From JAGVSR01 sp964458265 (GTDB taxonomy: Bacteria > Pseudomonadota > Alphaproteobacteria > Rhizobiales > Hyphomicrobiaceae): 64,000 bases of DNA. The notes below the pieces were generated by a model, which saw nothing but the letters and a program-made list of their open reading frames with translations, did no database searches and was not told the origin of the DNA. Position 1 is the stretch's first letter, and each line of letters starts with the position of its first letter. Location of the stretch: the NCBI GenBank assembly GCA_964458265.1, contig CAYWIF010000009.1, positions 1 to 64,000 on the forward strand, given 5' to 3'. Positions 8,559-17,815 of this stretch are shown piece after piece. Position numbers and translations under genes: made by a program.

Positions 8559-8634
8559 CCCGGTATCGTAGTGCCCTCACAAGCGGGACGGAATGCCGAT
8601 CTGATCGGTAGGGCGCCGATGGTGAACGCCGCGC

Positions 8635-8666
8635 AAAAGAAAACCGCCGCGCGGAGCGCGGCGGTT
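8635..8666 (-). terminator. Rho-independent terminator downstream of the DUF4167 gene
   Basis: On the minus strand an 11-bp perfect stem (arms at 8642-8652 and 8656-8666) with a three-base loop leads into TTTTCTTTT. It lies 29 bases after the DUF4167 stop and ends that transcript. Confidence 0.9.
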
Positions 8667-8694
8667 CGATGTGCGTTGGAGATCGCAGCCAGAA

Positions 8695-9612
8695 TTAATC
8701 ACTGTCCTCGGACGCGGTCACCGCAGGCGCGGGTGCCGCTGCGACAGCTTCGTCTTGGTCGTCGCGACGTGGACGACGGACTGGACGGCGCAAAAACTCG
8801 GGCTGCTCGTGGGCTTCTGCCGGCAGGCGATCGCCCATCGGCCGATCGCGGCGGCGTTGCGGCAGGCCGCCTTCGGCACGAGGTTCGCTCGTGCGCTGTT
8901 CCGGAGCAGGCTGTTGCGGGCGCTCGGGCCGTTCGCGGTCCATGCGATGTTCGGTGCGGTCCGGACGATCAGACCGGTCGCGGTCGGGACGGTCAAAGCG
9001 GTCTTGGCGCTCGTGACGGTCGGGGCGATCCGGGCGGTCACGGCGGTCGAACCCGCCGCGTTCGCCTTGAAACGAGCGATCTCGATCGCGGTCCCGGTCG
9101 CGCGGACCCTGACTCTGATACCTCTGTTCGCCATGCATTCGATGAGGGCGATCGTCGAAGCGGCGTTCGTTGCCGCCGCCTTCGTACACACGCGGCTGTT
9201 CGCTGCCGCCGTGACGCGGAAGTGCAGGCTGTTCGCCCGAACCTTCAAACGCCTCGTCGCCCTCCTGGCCGGATGAAAAATTGCCGTCCGCGCTGTGCTG
9301 ACCGTTCAGACCACCATTGTAGCCGGGGTCGCCACCCTGGCCGACCTGCTGTTCGCGGAAAGCCATGATGATGCGATTATAGTGCTCGGCGTGCTGAAGA
9401 TAATTCTCAGCCAAAACCGGATCGCCCGAAGACTGGGCGTCTCGCGCAAGCGACATGTATTTCTCGGCGATATGCGCCGGCGTCCCGCGCAGCTTCACAT
9501 CGGGACCGTTGCTCTCAAAACTCCGCGTCAGCGGATTTTGGCCTTTGCGCTGCTGGTTATTCTGATTGTTGTTGCGGCCGCGGCCTCTGCGGTTCTGCTG
9601 TCCCTGCCTCAT
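8695..9612 (-). CDS. DUF4167 domain protein with Arg/Asp/Pro-rich tail
   Basis: The 305-residue protein begins MRQGQQNRRGRGRNNN; an open frame extends to 9714 but ATG 9612 matches the family start. Residues about 28-80 form the DUF4167 domain (NPLTRSFESNGPDVKLRGTP; HIAEKYMSLARDA; HYNRIIMAF). The rest is a low-complexity tail with many RPDR/DRDRD units, suggesting nucleic-acid or ribosome association; this is inference from composition. The gene is downstream of prfA and prmC, a neighbourhood typical of Rhizobiales and consistent with a translation-related role, but no function is established. Confidence 0.85.
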   Translation of the reverse strand: MRQGQQNRRGRGRNNNQNNQQRKGQNPLTRSFESNGPDVKLRGTPAHIAEKYMSLARDAQSSGDPVLAENYLQHAEHYNRIIMAFREQQVGQGGDPGYNGGLNGQHSADGNFSSGQEGDEAFEGSGEQPALPRHGGSEQPRVYEGGGNERRFDDRPHRMHGEQRYQSQGPRDRDRDRDRSFQGERGGFDRRDRPDRPDRHERQDRFDRPDRDRSDRPDRTEHRMDRERPERPQQPAPEQRTSEPRAEGGLPQRRRDRPMGDRLPAEAHEQPEFLRRPVRRPRRDDQDEAVAAAPAPAVTASEDSD

Positions 9613-10079
9613 GGGCTCCGATCTCAACCTATTGAACTGTTTATCGGTTAGTTTCGTCTGTAATTGCCTGTCCCGGGGGACGCGCACGATGGAAAAGTCT
9701 CGTTCAGCCCACAACGGCAGCCGGGGCCGCTTGGCTGCAAGTCCCTAACTCAGGACCCGCAACCGGAAACTTGCGTTCTTACTGGTCCCACACGGGACGA
9801 CGACCCGCTGCCGATTAGAAACCGGACAGAGAACACACGACTATGATCAACCTGACAGCCGCTTCATCGTGTCGGAATTGGCTCGATGGCTACTGCGCCT
9901 GCCGGAGCAGCGCTCGCCGGGAGCGGCCGGACCCATGCCGACCTTCAGCCCCATCTTGGCTTGAGACACCCCGGGCCCCCAGACGGCAAGTTGCCCTCGT
10001 TCGTCTGCCGGAGGTGTATCGCTGTTGGATGAACACTAACCCGGCTCTCCCGCGATTCCAATAGATTTCGAGCGCACGG
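9613..10079. other. 467-bp intergenic region between prmC and the DUF4167 gene
   Basis: No convincing coding frame is present: short frames have poor composition and no ribosome-binding site. No tRNA-like cloverleaf or T-loop consensus was seen on either strand. It presumably holds the DUF4167 promoter and leader on the minus strand, but no clear -35/-10 pair could be assigned. Confidence 0.5.
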
Positions 10080-10973
10080 TTAGGATTGTGTCAGCAGTGC
10101 CACAGTTCGGTTGTGCCCCCCCAGATCGGCCGTGCTCCAAGGCGGTTCCGACCGGTTTTCCACAGCATCCGCAAAGATCCGCGCAACGCCGGGCGCCTGT
10201 CCCGCTCCCACTTCCAAGGCAATCAGCCCTGCGGGGACGACTGCCCCGGCCCTGGCGGCAATCTCACGGTAAACGTCTAACCCGTCGGCACCCCCGTCCA
10301 GCGCACAGCGCGGGTCGAAATCGCGGACGGCAGGATCGAGGCCGGCAATGTCCTTGCTTGGGATGTAGGGGGGATTAGACACGAGGATATCAAACGGTCC
10401 TTCCATTCCCTCCAACGATCGCGCGAGTTCGAAGCGTGCGCGCGCGGCCACGGTATGGCGCTCTGCATTGCCACGGGCCACTCGAATTGCATCGTCTGAG
10501 ACGTCAGTGCCCACACCGGTTGCAAACGGCAGTTCGGCGAGCAGCGTTACGAGAATGCAGCCGGAGCCGGTGCCGATATCGACTATCGACATCGGCCGGT
10601 GGCGGCCGCCGGTGTTGTCCGCCCATTCGAGGACGAGATCGACGAGTGCTTCGGTTTCGGGCCGCGGATCAAGTACAGCGGGCCCGATCTCAAACATGCG
10701 GCCATAGAAATTCCGTTCGCCCTTTATGCGCGACAAGGGTTCATGCGCAAGGCGGCGCGTGATCGCTTCGGCCAAGACACGAGCCTCGCGGCCTGACAGA
10801 GGACGAGTGTCGCACAAGAGAATTCTTTCCGCCGTGAGCCCCGTAGCGAATTCGATCAGCAATCGCGCTTCGCGCTGAGAGTTCTCGAACCCTGCGCCGG
10901 ACAATATGGAATGAACAAGGTGCCGGGCGCTAGACAGTGACTGGCCTTCCAATCCGGGCAAGGCCTTAGGCAT
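10080..10973 (-). CDS. prmC: Peptide chain release factor N5-glutamine methyltransferase PrmC
   Basis: PrmC methylates the glutamine of the GGQ motif in release factors RF1 and RF2, using S-adenosylmethionine. The 297-residue protein has an N-terminal helical domain (1-90), the SAM-binding motif VDIGTGSG (131-138), and the catalytic NPPY (200-203) followed by IPSKDI. The start at 10973 overlaps the end of prfA by 8 bases, so the enzyme is translationally coupled to its substrate gene. The upstream frame to 11039 lies inside prfA and is not family-like. Confidence 0.95.
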   Translation of the reverse strand: MPKALPGLEGQSLSSARHLVHSILSGAGFENSQREARLLIEFATGLTAERILLCDTRPLSGREARVLAEAITRRLAHEPLSRIKGERNFYGRMFEIGPAVLDPRPETEALVDLVLEWADNTGGRHRPMSIVDIGTGSGCILVTLLAELPFATGVGTDVSDDAIRVARGNAERHTVAARARFELARSLEGMEGPFDILVSNPPYIPSKDIAGLDPAVRDFDPRCALDGGADGLDVYREIAARAGAVVPAGLIALEVGAGQAPGVARIFADAVENRSEPPWSTADLGGHNRTVALLTQS

Positions 10974-12048
10974 TGTTCTCGAAGTCCGCCAGCAATTCGG
11001 CCTGCCGCTGCGTGACGAGCGCATCGATGATTTCACCAAGTCCCGTTCCGTCCATCACGCGCTCGATATTATGCACTGTCAGGTTGATGCGGTGATCGGT
11101 GACGCGGCCCTGCGGGAAATTGTAAGTCCGGATACGCTGCGACCGGTCACCGGAGCCGACCTGCGATTTGCGCGCTTCGCTGCGGGCGCTATCCACCTTT
11201 TCGCGCTCGCTCTCGTACAGGCGCGACCGCAAAACCTGCATGGCGAGTTTGCGGTTCTGATGCTGTGATTTTTCCGCAGAAACGACGATGATTCCGGTGG
11301 GAATATGCGTGATGCGGACCGCCGAGTCCGTCTTGTTGACATGCTGGCCGCCGGCGCCCGACGCACGCATTGTATCGATGCGGATGTCCTCCGGGCGGAT
11401 GTCGATATCGACCTCTTCCGCTTCCGGCAGCACCGCGACCGTGGCGGCGGAGGTGTGAATGCGACCCTGGTTCTCCGTCGCCGGTACACGTTGGACCCGG
11501 TGAACGCCGCTCTCGAATTTAAGTTTGGCGAACACGCCGCGGCCTGTGATCGACGCAACGATTTCGCGATAGCCGCCAAGATCGTTCTCAGAGATCGAAA
11601 TAATCTCGCACGCCCAACCATTCAGATCGGAATAGCGCTGGTACATCCGAAACAGATCGGCCGCGAAGAGCGCGGCTTCGTCACCGCCTGTGCCGGCACG
11701 GACTTCGACAATCGCGCTGCGTTCGTCTGCTGCATCCTTCGGAAGCAGTAAGATTTTGAGTGTTTGTTCCTGCGCCTCGATTTCAGGCTGTAAGGCGTCG
11801 ATCTCCTCGCGCGCGAGTGCCGCCATGTCGCGGTCGGCGGAGGGATCACGCAGCATGGCCTCCAAATCGGCGAGTTCGTCTTGGCTCGATCGCAAGCGGC
11901 GTATGGCGGCGACCAACGGCGTTATCTCAGCGAATTCCTTGGTGAGCCTAGCATAGACCGTGGGGCTAGAGCCTACGTTCAATTCCGCCTGGATCGACTC
12001 CCAGCGTTCCAAAAGTTTATCCAGCTTGTCTTCGGGCAGGGCAGTCAT
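10966..12048 (-). CDS. prfA: Peptide chain release factor 1
   Basis: RF1 recognises UAA and UAG and triggers peptidyl-tRNA hydrolysis. The 360-residue protein has the RF1 stop-codon reading tripeptide PAT (189-191, in QRVPATENQGR), the helix EVRAGTGGDEAALFA (from about 115) and the catalytic GGQ (233-235, in SGAGGQHVNKT). ATG 12048 gives the family N-terminus MTALPEDKLDKLLER; the frame extends to 12126 without homology. It overlaps prmC. Confidence 0.97.
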   Translation of the reverse strand: MTALPEDKLDKLLERWESIQAELNVGSSPTVYARLTKEFAEITPLVAAIRRLRSSQDELADLEAMLRDPSADRDMAALAREEIDALQPEIEAQEQTLKILLLPKDAADERSAIVEVRAGTGGDEAALFAADLFRMYQRYSDLNGWACEIISISENDLGGYREIVASITGRGVFAKLKFESGVHRVQRVPATENQGRIHTSAATVAVLPEAEEVDIDIRPEDIRIDTMRASGAGGQHVNKTDSAVRITHIPTGIIVVSAEKSQHQNRKLAMQVLRSRLYESEREKVDSARSEARKSQVGSGDRSQRIRTYNFPQGRVTDHRINLTVHNIERVMDGTGLGEIIDALVTQRQAELLADFENNA

Positions 12049-12167
12049 GGACCAAAACGTTTGATTAGCGAGGGTGCGCGCCCGACCGCGCGCAACGGCC
12101 CGCCGGACACGGCGAAAGGCGGCCACCCCAAATAGGATGCCGCCGCACTTCGGGCCGTCTTATAGGC

Positions 12168-12938
12168 TTAAGACCTGCGCGAGGGCAATTTGTCTGAGCG
12201 GCGGTCGCGAGGGTCGTCCGCCTCAATCCATTTGAGCCCACCGCGGAGTATGACGCGGAACTTGGCCTCTTGACCACTCAACTTGCGCCAGAGGCCGGAA
12301 AACGGCTGCGAAATGCCGCCGACGGACGCTTGAAGCACACCGGACGGCGCGGCCGAGCCGATGACGATCAGTCCGAGGGCCGCCGCCGAAACCCAGCGAA
12401 CCGGCGCACGTGCCGCGCGCAGCGATGCGCGGAGACCCCTCGCTGTTTCCTTGAGATGCGCCGCCCACTCTGCACCAAGACCCGGTTCACTCAACTCCTC
12501 GCGTGCGCGGTTGGCGGCATCGGACAGGCGGCCGAGTATCCGTGCCACAGGACTGGCCGCGTGGTCGGATCCAGGTGCCTCGACGTGCCGTTGCGGCGGT
12601 GGACCAGCATAGATGGTGACGCCCATCAGCACCGAAAGCCGGTGCAATGCCGGTCGCGGGTCAAGACGCGCCATGCCGATATAGGCCGTCACCACGCGGG
12701 CGGTCTCGCTCCACGCCGGCAAGACGTCGATCCGGCCGGCCTCGAGCGCGGTGATGACATTGGGATGTGTCGAAACATGCTGCGCAATTTGCTGGACCGG
12801 TAGCCCCAAGTACTGGCGCAGTTCCGTGAAGAGGCGGGAGATTTCTGGGTCGACCGGTGACGGGCTTACTGAAGGCCGCGAATGACTTCGACCATTCGCC
12901 AATTTATTTTGAGACGTGGGTGCAAACGCCGAACGCAT
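12168..12938 (-). CDS. HTH-domain protein with one transmembrane segment, unknown function
   Basis: From ATG 12938 the protein has 256 residues; the frame is open to 13100, overlapping the ptsP end, but GGTGAGAG upstream of 12938 favours the shorter form. A Cro/C1-like helix-turn-helix lies near residues 35-85 (LRQYLGLPVQQIAQHVSTH; VITALEAGRIDVLP). A single hydrophobic helix follows near residues 181-202 (VRWVSAAALGLIVIGSA), then a basic C-terminal part. The arrangement HTH, linker, one membrane segment is RodZ-like, but the periplasmic RodZ domain is not recognisable. It is downstream of ptsP and upstream of prfA on the same strand. Its function is unknown. Confidence 0.6.
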   Translation of the reverse strand: MRSAFAPTSQNKLANGRSHSRPSVSPSPVDPEISRLFTELRQYLGLPVQQIAQHVSTHPNVITALEAGRIDVLPAWSETARVVTAYIGMARLDPRPALHRLSVLMGVTIYAGPPPQRHVEAPGSDHAASPVARILGRLSDAANRAREELSEPGLGAEWAAHLKETARGLRASLRAARAPVRWVSAAALGLIVIGSAAPSGVLQASVGGISQPFSGLWRKLSGQEAKFRVILRGGLKWIEADDPRDRRSDKLPSRRS

Positions 12939-13071
12939 CAACCAACTCTCACCACGCGAATGCTGCTCGCCGAACGATCGTTCAGCGCCGGTAGGAATCG
13001 CCAAAACGGGGACTGAGTCAAAGTCAAAGATCGGCATAAGTAGGCGTGTTGCGAACGTGCCGCGGACGAAG

Positions 13072-15366
13072 TTAAATCTCGATGCCGTTCTGTTCGGCAA
13101 AGCGCACTAATTCCGAGCGCAGCGAACCTTTACCGTCGCGAACGAAGCGATCGACGATCTGTTGTACAGCGCCCGCGTGCAGCGCGAGGATCATCGTTTT
13201 AACGGGACCGACGGATGCCGGCGCCATCGACAGCGTGTGGCACCCCAGTCCGATCAGCGACATCGCTTCCAGTGGGCGCCCGGCCATTTCACCGCACACC
13301 GTCAGCGGAGTCTTGTGGCGAGCACAAGCCTTCACAAGCTCGGCCAAGGCGCGGATCGGCGCCACTGCCAAGCTGTCATAGCGGCTGCCGACGCGGGCGT
13401 TCGTCCGGTCGGCGGCGAACAGGAACTGCAGAAGGTCGTTCGAACCGATGGAAACAAAATCGATCTTGGGAAGAAGTCCATCGAGTTCAAACAACAAACT
13501 GGGCACTTCGATCATCGCCCCGAGCTTCAAGGATTTTGGCGGCGGAATGCCTTTGCGCAGCATGACGCCAATTTCCTTGTCCACCGCCGCCCGCACCAAA
13601 TCGATCTCTGCTGCTTCCGACACCATCGGAATCATCAGACGCAACTCGCGTTCCGAAGCTGCGTGCAGGAAGGCGCGCACCTGTGTGCGTAACAGTGCCG
13701 GCCGATCGAGGGACATGCGGATCGCGCGCCAGCCGATCGCCGGGTTCTCCTCTTTTTCCTGGCGCAGATACGGCAGGACTTTGTCGCCGCCAATGTCGAG
13801 CGCGCGAAAGACGACCGGCTTGCCCTTTGCCTCATCGAGCACGGTCTTGTACGTCGTAAGCTGACGAGCATGGCGGGGAAACGTCCGCGACAGCATGAAT
13901 TGGAGTTCGGTGCGAAAAAGCCCGATGCCGTCGGCGCCCGATTCCTCAAGATGCGGCATGTCGACGATGAGGCCTGCGTTCATCTGTAGAGTGATGCGAA
14001 CGCCGTCGCGCGTGATGGCGGGCGTATCGCGCAAGGCGTCATATTGCTTCTGACGGCGGGCACGGAACCGGGCCTTGTCGCTGTAGGCGGAAACGACCTC
14101 CGGCTGCGGCCTCAAATGTACTTGGCCAGTCACGCCGTCGACGATGATGGCATCACCTGCGCTCGCTCGCTCGACGATACCTGCCGCGCGGGCGACGGCG
14201 GCAATGCCCAGCGCTTTAGCGACGATCGCGACATGGCTTTGCGGCGAACCGTCTTCGACGACGAGCCCACGGAGTTTGGTGCGGTCATAATCGAGCAACT
14301 CCGCCGGCCCGAGCGTGCGGGCCACAAGGACTGTGTCGTGCGGCATCTCGGCCGGTTCAATCGGGCCGCTGGGGCGGCCGGCGAGAATTCGCAGCAGCCG
14401 ATCCGAGAGATCGTCCAGGTCGCGTTGGCGTTCCCGCCAAAATGGATCCGGCTGGTGCATCAGCCGCGAACGTGTGTTGTTCAACACCCGCTCGACAGAT
14501 GCATCTGCCGTTAGCCCACCCTGCACCGCCTCCCTAAGCCGGCGCTCCCAACCCTTATCGTGGGCGAACATGCGATAGGCATCGAGCACATCACGATGTT
14601 CGCCAGCGGCAGAGAGGTGTTCGTGAGCCAGCATCTCATCGAGAGACAGGCGCAGATCGGTGAGCCCATTCTCAAGACGGCGCATCTCGTGAACCGGGTC
14701 GTCGGCCATCAATTTCGTGACGACGATCCGGCTCTCGTGAACGACAACGTGACCGAGCGCCAACCCGTCTGAAATCGATGTGCCCTTGATGACAGCGGAG
14801 AGCGAGCTGGAAATTTCGAACGCTGCGGTCGTTCCGGCGACTGCGCCGGAGACCAATTGCTCCGCGACGACCATAGCGGTCGATTCCAGAACCTCGACAT
14901 CCTCGTCAGAATATTCCTTCGCCGTCTTGTTCTGGACGACGAGGACGCCAAGCACTTGCCCCGAGCGTTGGATCGGCACCGCAAGCAGCGAGTGATAGAG
15001 TTCCTCGCCAGTTTCGGGACGGTAGGAAAAGGCAGGATGCTTCGGCGCGTCGGGCTCATTGATGGTGATATTCAATTCGGCTGCGCGACCGACCAGCCCC
15101 TCGCCGCGCTTCATGCGGGTCGTGTGAACGGCCGCCGGCAACAAGCCTTCCGTGGCGAAGAGTTCAAGCGTGCCATCCTGCCGCTTCAGATAGAGCGAAC
15201 AAACGTCGGCGACCATAACGCCGGCAATCTGGCGGACGATCTTGTCGAGGCGCTCTTGACCGTCTCCGGGTTCTGCCATGATGTCGCGCAGGCGTCGCAT
15301 GATAATGCGTAACGCTGGTTCCGACGCGGCGACCGCGCGGGGTTCTTCGCCTCTCTTCGTGATCAT
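13072..15366 (-). CDS. ptsP: Phosphoenolpyruvate-protein phosphotransferase PtsP (EI-Ntr)
   Basis: EI-Ntr takes phosphate from PEP and starts the nitrogen-type regulatory PTS relay (NPr, EIIA-Ntr). From ATG 15366 the protein has 764 residues; a TTG at 15378 would add four. A GAF domain (about 34-175) that in this family senses glutamine is followed by the EI N-terminal domain, the phospho-accepting His378 in SPQSHVAIVAKALG, and the PEP-binding TIM barrel (about 430-720) with FRTELQFML, RALDIGGDK and the catalytic Cys in LTVCGEMAGRP. The residues before the histidine read DGSPQSH, a mild variant of the usual GGxTSH. lysC is upstream on the same strand. Confidence 0.95.
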   Translation of the reverse strand: MITKRGEEPRAVAASEPALRIIMRRLRDIMAEPGDGQERLDKIVRQIAGVMVADVCSLYLKRQDGTLELFATEGLLPAAVHTTRMKRGEGLVGRAAELNITINEPDAPKHPAFSYRPETGEELYHSLLAVPIQRSGQVLGVLVVQNKTAKEYSDEDVEVLESTAMVVAEQLVSGAVAGTTAAFEISSSLSAVIKGTSISDGLALGHVVVHESRIVVTKLMADDPVHEMRRLENGLTDLRLSLDEMLAHEHLSAAGEHRDVLDAYRMFAHDKGWERRLREAVQGGLTADASVERVLNNTRSRLMHQPDPFWRERQRDLDDLSDRLLRILAGRPSGPIEPAEMPHDTVLVARTLGPAELLDYDRTKLRGLVVEDGSPQSHVAIVAKALGIAAVARAAGIVERASAGDAIIVDGVTGQVHLRPQPEVVSAYSDKARFRARRQKQYDALRDTPAITRDGVRITLQMNAGLIVDMPHLEESGADGIGLFRTELQFMLSRTFPRHARQLTTYKTVLDEAKGKPVVFRALDIGGDKVLPYLRQEKEENPAIGWRAIRMSLDRPALLRTQVRAFLHAASERELRLMIPMVSEAAEIDLVRAAVDKEIGVMLRKGIPPPKSLKLGAMIEVPSLLFELDGLLPKIDFVSIGSNDLLQFLFAADRTNARVGSRYDSLAVAPIRALAELVKACARHKTPLTVCGEMAGRPLEAMSLIGLGCHTLSMAPASVGPVKTMILALHAGAVQQIVDRFVRDGKGSLRSELVRFAEQNGIEI

Positions 15367-15430
15367 GACCGTGCCCAATCTTTGCTAGGGCCGCGCGGGG
15401 GACCTGTTCCCGCCGCGCCGGGTGCTTGTC

Positions 15431-16693
15431 TCAGTCTGCGTCCAGACCATAAAGGCTATGCAAGGTACGCACCGCAAGCTCGGCGTATGCGGCATCGATC
15501 AACACGCTGATCTTTATTTCTGACGTGGAGATGGCGAGAATGTTGATACCTTTGTCCGCAAGTGCCTGGAACATGCGGGCCGCTACTCCGGCATGGCTGC
15601 GCATACCTACGCCAATGACTGAGATTTTCGCGACACCATCCGAGGCCTTCACTTCGAAGTGGCCGATATCCGACTTTGCCGCATCTAGAACCGCAAGCGC
15701 GCGGGGGAGTTCGGCGGATTGGACGGTGAAAGTCATGTCGGTGGCGTCGCCGTCGGCGGCGACGTTCTGGACGATCATGTCAACGTTAATCGAGGCGTCG
15801 GCGAGAGGGCCGAAGATGCGGGCGGCGACGCCGGGCTTGTCGGCGACTTTCAGGAGCGTCACCTTGGCTTCGTCCTTGGCGTAGGCGATACCGCTCACGA
15901 CCTGCTGTTCCACGATCTCGTCCTCGCTGCAAACGGTGGTGCCGATAGTGTCAAGATTATCAAGGCTTACGGGCTGCATGTCGGCGGGGGCCACGAAGCT
16001 CGAGAGCACGCGCGTGCGCATGCCATGACCCATGGCCAATTCCACCGAACGGGTCTGCAGAACCTTCGATCCCGACGACGCCATCTCCAGCATCTCTTCG
16101 TACGACACCTTTGGTAAACGCCGGGCCTTGGCGACGATGCGGGGGTCGGTGGTGTAGACGCCGTCGACGTCGGTGTAGATGTCGCAGACGTCGGCGTTCA
16201 GCGCGATGGCGACAGCAACGGCGCTGGTGTCGGAACCACCCCGGCCCAGCGTGGCGACCCGTTCGCTTTCCGGTTCGATGCCCTGAAAACCGGTGACGAC
16301 GGCGACCTCACCCGCATCGAGAGACGCCCGGAGTTTGCCGGCGGGAACATTCAAAATGCGCGCGGCGCCATGGGCATCGCTCGTCTCGATGGGAATTTGC
16401 CAGCCCGACCATGAGCGCGCTTTCACGCCCATCGACTGGAGGACGATGGCGGTCAGCCCCGCTGTCACCTGCTCGCCCGAGGCGACGACCGCGTCGTACT
16501 CGCGCTTGTCGTGCAGTTGCGAGGCCTCGTTAACCCACGCGACGAGCTGGTTCGTCGCCCCGGCCATGGCGGAGACCACGACAGCGACCTTGTTGCCCGC
16601 ATCGACTTCGCGCTTGACGTGCGCCGCTACGTTGCGAATGCGCTCGACATTCGCGACCGACGTACCGCCGAATTTCATCACGACCAGTGCCAT
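15431..16693 (-). CDS. lysC: Aspartate kinase
   Basis: Aspartate kinase phosphorylates L-aspartate, the first step toward lysine, threonine, methionine and diaminopimelate. The 420-residue protein begins ALVVMKFGGTSVANVERI, with the kinase signature KFGGTS at residues 7-12, the FQGIEPESERVATLGRGGSD catalytic region, and two C-terminal ACT domains (about 265-335 and 345-420) that give feedback inhibition in this class. The length is normal. It diverges from ubiG with 229 bases between the starts, and ptsP follows on the same strand 64 bases further on. Confidence 0.96.
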   Translation of the reverse strand: MALVVMKFGGTSVANVERIRNVAAHVKREVDAGNKVAVVVSAMAGATNQLVAWVNEASQLHDKREYDAVVASGEQVTAGLTAIVLQSMGVKARSWSGWQIPIETSDAHGAARILNVPAGKLRASLDAGEVAVVTGFQGIEPESERVATLGRGGSDTSAVAVAIALNADVCDIYTDVDGVYTTDPRIVAKARRLPKVSYEEMLEMASSGSKVLQTRSVELAMGHGMRTRVLSSFVAPADMQPVSLDNLDTIGTTVCSEDEIVEQQVVSGIAYAKDEAKVTLLKVADKPGVAARIFGPLADASINVDMIVQNVAADGDATDMTFTVQSAELPRALAVLDAAKSDIGHFEVKASDGVAKISVIGVGMRSHAGVAARMFQALADKGINILAISTSEIKISVLIDAAYAELAVRTLHSLYGLDAD

Positions 16694-16922
16694 AGTGTCT
16701 CCAGCCCGGCGCTCGTCCCATGCGCCCGAGGGTCCTTAATTGGTTCTCGACTTACGACAGGAAGGCCCCCGGTACGGCCATGACCAGCCGGTCCCTTTCG
16801 TGATGGGAGCGCCGCCGATCGCAATTGCCCGGTTCGGGCGTTCTCATAACGGCAACGACCCCAGTCGGCAACCTTGCACTGCCGCATTGACATGGGTGCT
16901 CTGCAATGGGCGAACTGATGAC

Positions 16923-17711
16923 ATGACCGCATCCGCACAACGCCCCACAGGGGCCCATCCCGGCTCAGCCAACCTCGACGACGCCGAAGTCGAGCGATTC
17001 CGGCGCATCGCGTCGGAATGGTGGGATGGGAAAGGGAAATTCCGTCCGCTGCACCAGTTGGCTCCGGCGCGGATGACGTTCGTGCGTGACGAGTTGGTGC
17101 GGCACTTCGGGCTTGCGGGCGCGGGACTAAAACCGCTCGCAGGACTGACGGTGCTCGATGTCGGCTGCGGTGGCGGGCTGGTGTCGGAACCGCTGGCGCG
17201 GATGGGTGCCAGTGTTGTGGGTCTCGACCCAGGCCGGGAAAACGTGGAAGCCGCGCGCGCTCACGCGGCTGGGCAGACCGTCGCCGACGGCGGCCCCCTC
17301 AATCTGACGTATCGGATCGGGACCATCGAGGACCTCGCGGCGGAGGGGCAAACATTCGACGCGGTGGTTTCACTCGAGGTCGTCGAGCATGTGCCCGATG
17401 TCGCGTTGTTCTTGAAGACGTGCGCGAGCCTTGTTCGGCCCGGCGGCGCGATGGTTCTCTCGACGATCAACCGCAACCTGAAATCTTACGCGCTGGCCAT
17501 TGTCGCGGCGGAATACGTGCTCGGCTGGTTGCCGCGCGGCACGCATCAGTGGGAGCGGTTCGTCACGCCGGACGAACTGGCCCGCTACGTCATGGCGGCG
17601 GGGATGTCGCCGCCGTCGTTCAAGGGTCTGGCGTACGATCCGCTGAAGGATACGTGGTCACTCTCAGATGACACGGATGTGAATTATCTGGCAATTGCGG
17701 GGAAGGCTTGA
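16923..17711 (+). CDS. ubiG: Ubiquinone biosynthesis O-methyltransferase UbiG
   Basis: UbiG carries out both O-methylations in ubiquinone synthesis using SAM. The 262-residue protein has the family N-terminus (FRRIASEWWDGKGKFRPLHQ), SAM motif I LDVGCGGGLVSEPLARMG, and the TINRNLKSY and LGWLPRGTHQWERFV blocks that identify UbiG among class I methyltransferases. ATG 16923 is chosen over an upstream open frame from 16740 that lacks homology. It is divergent from lysC, an order seen in other Rhizobiales. Confidence 0.95.
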   Translation: MTASAQRPTGAHPGSANLDDAEVERFRRIASEWWDGKGKFRPLHQLAPARMTFVRDELVRHFGLAGAGLKPLAGLTVLDVGCGGGLVSEPLARMGASVVGLDPGRENVEAARAHAAGQTVADGGPLNLTYRIGTIEDLAAEGQTFDAVVSLEVVEHVPDVALFLKTCASLVRPGGAMVLSTINRNLKSYALAIVAAEYVLGWLPRGTHQWERFVTPDELARYVMAAGMSPPSFKGLAYDPLKDTWSLSDDTDVNYLAIAGKA

Positions 17712-17815
17712 GGCTTCTGCCTCAGATGCTGGCGCAGTCCGAGCGGCATGGACTCGTCGCGAATTGCGGGGCAGCATGCAAAGCGGGCGTCGTAATGCCA
17801 GCGTTGAGGTGGGTT

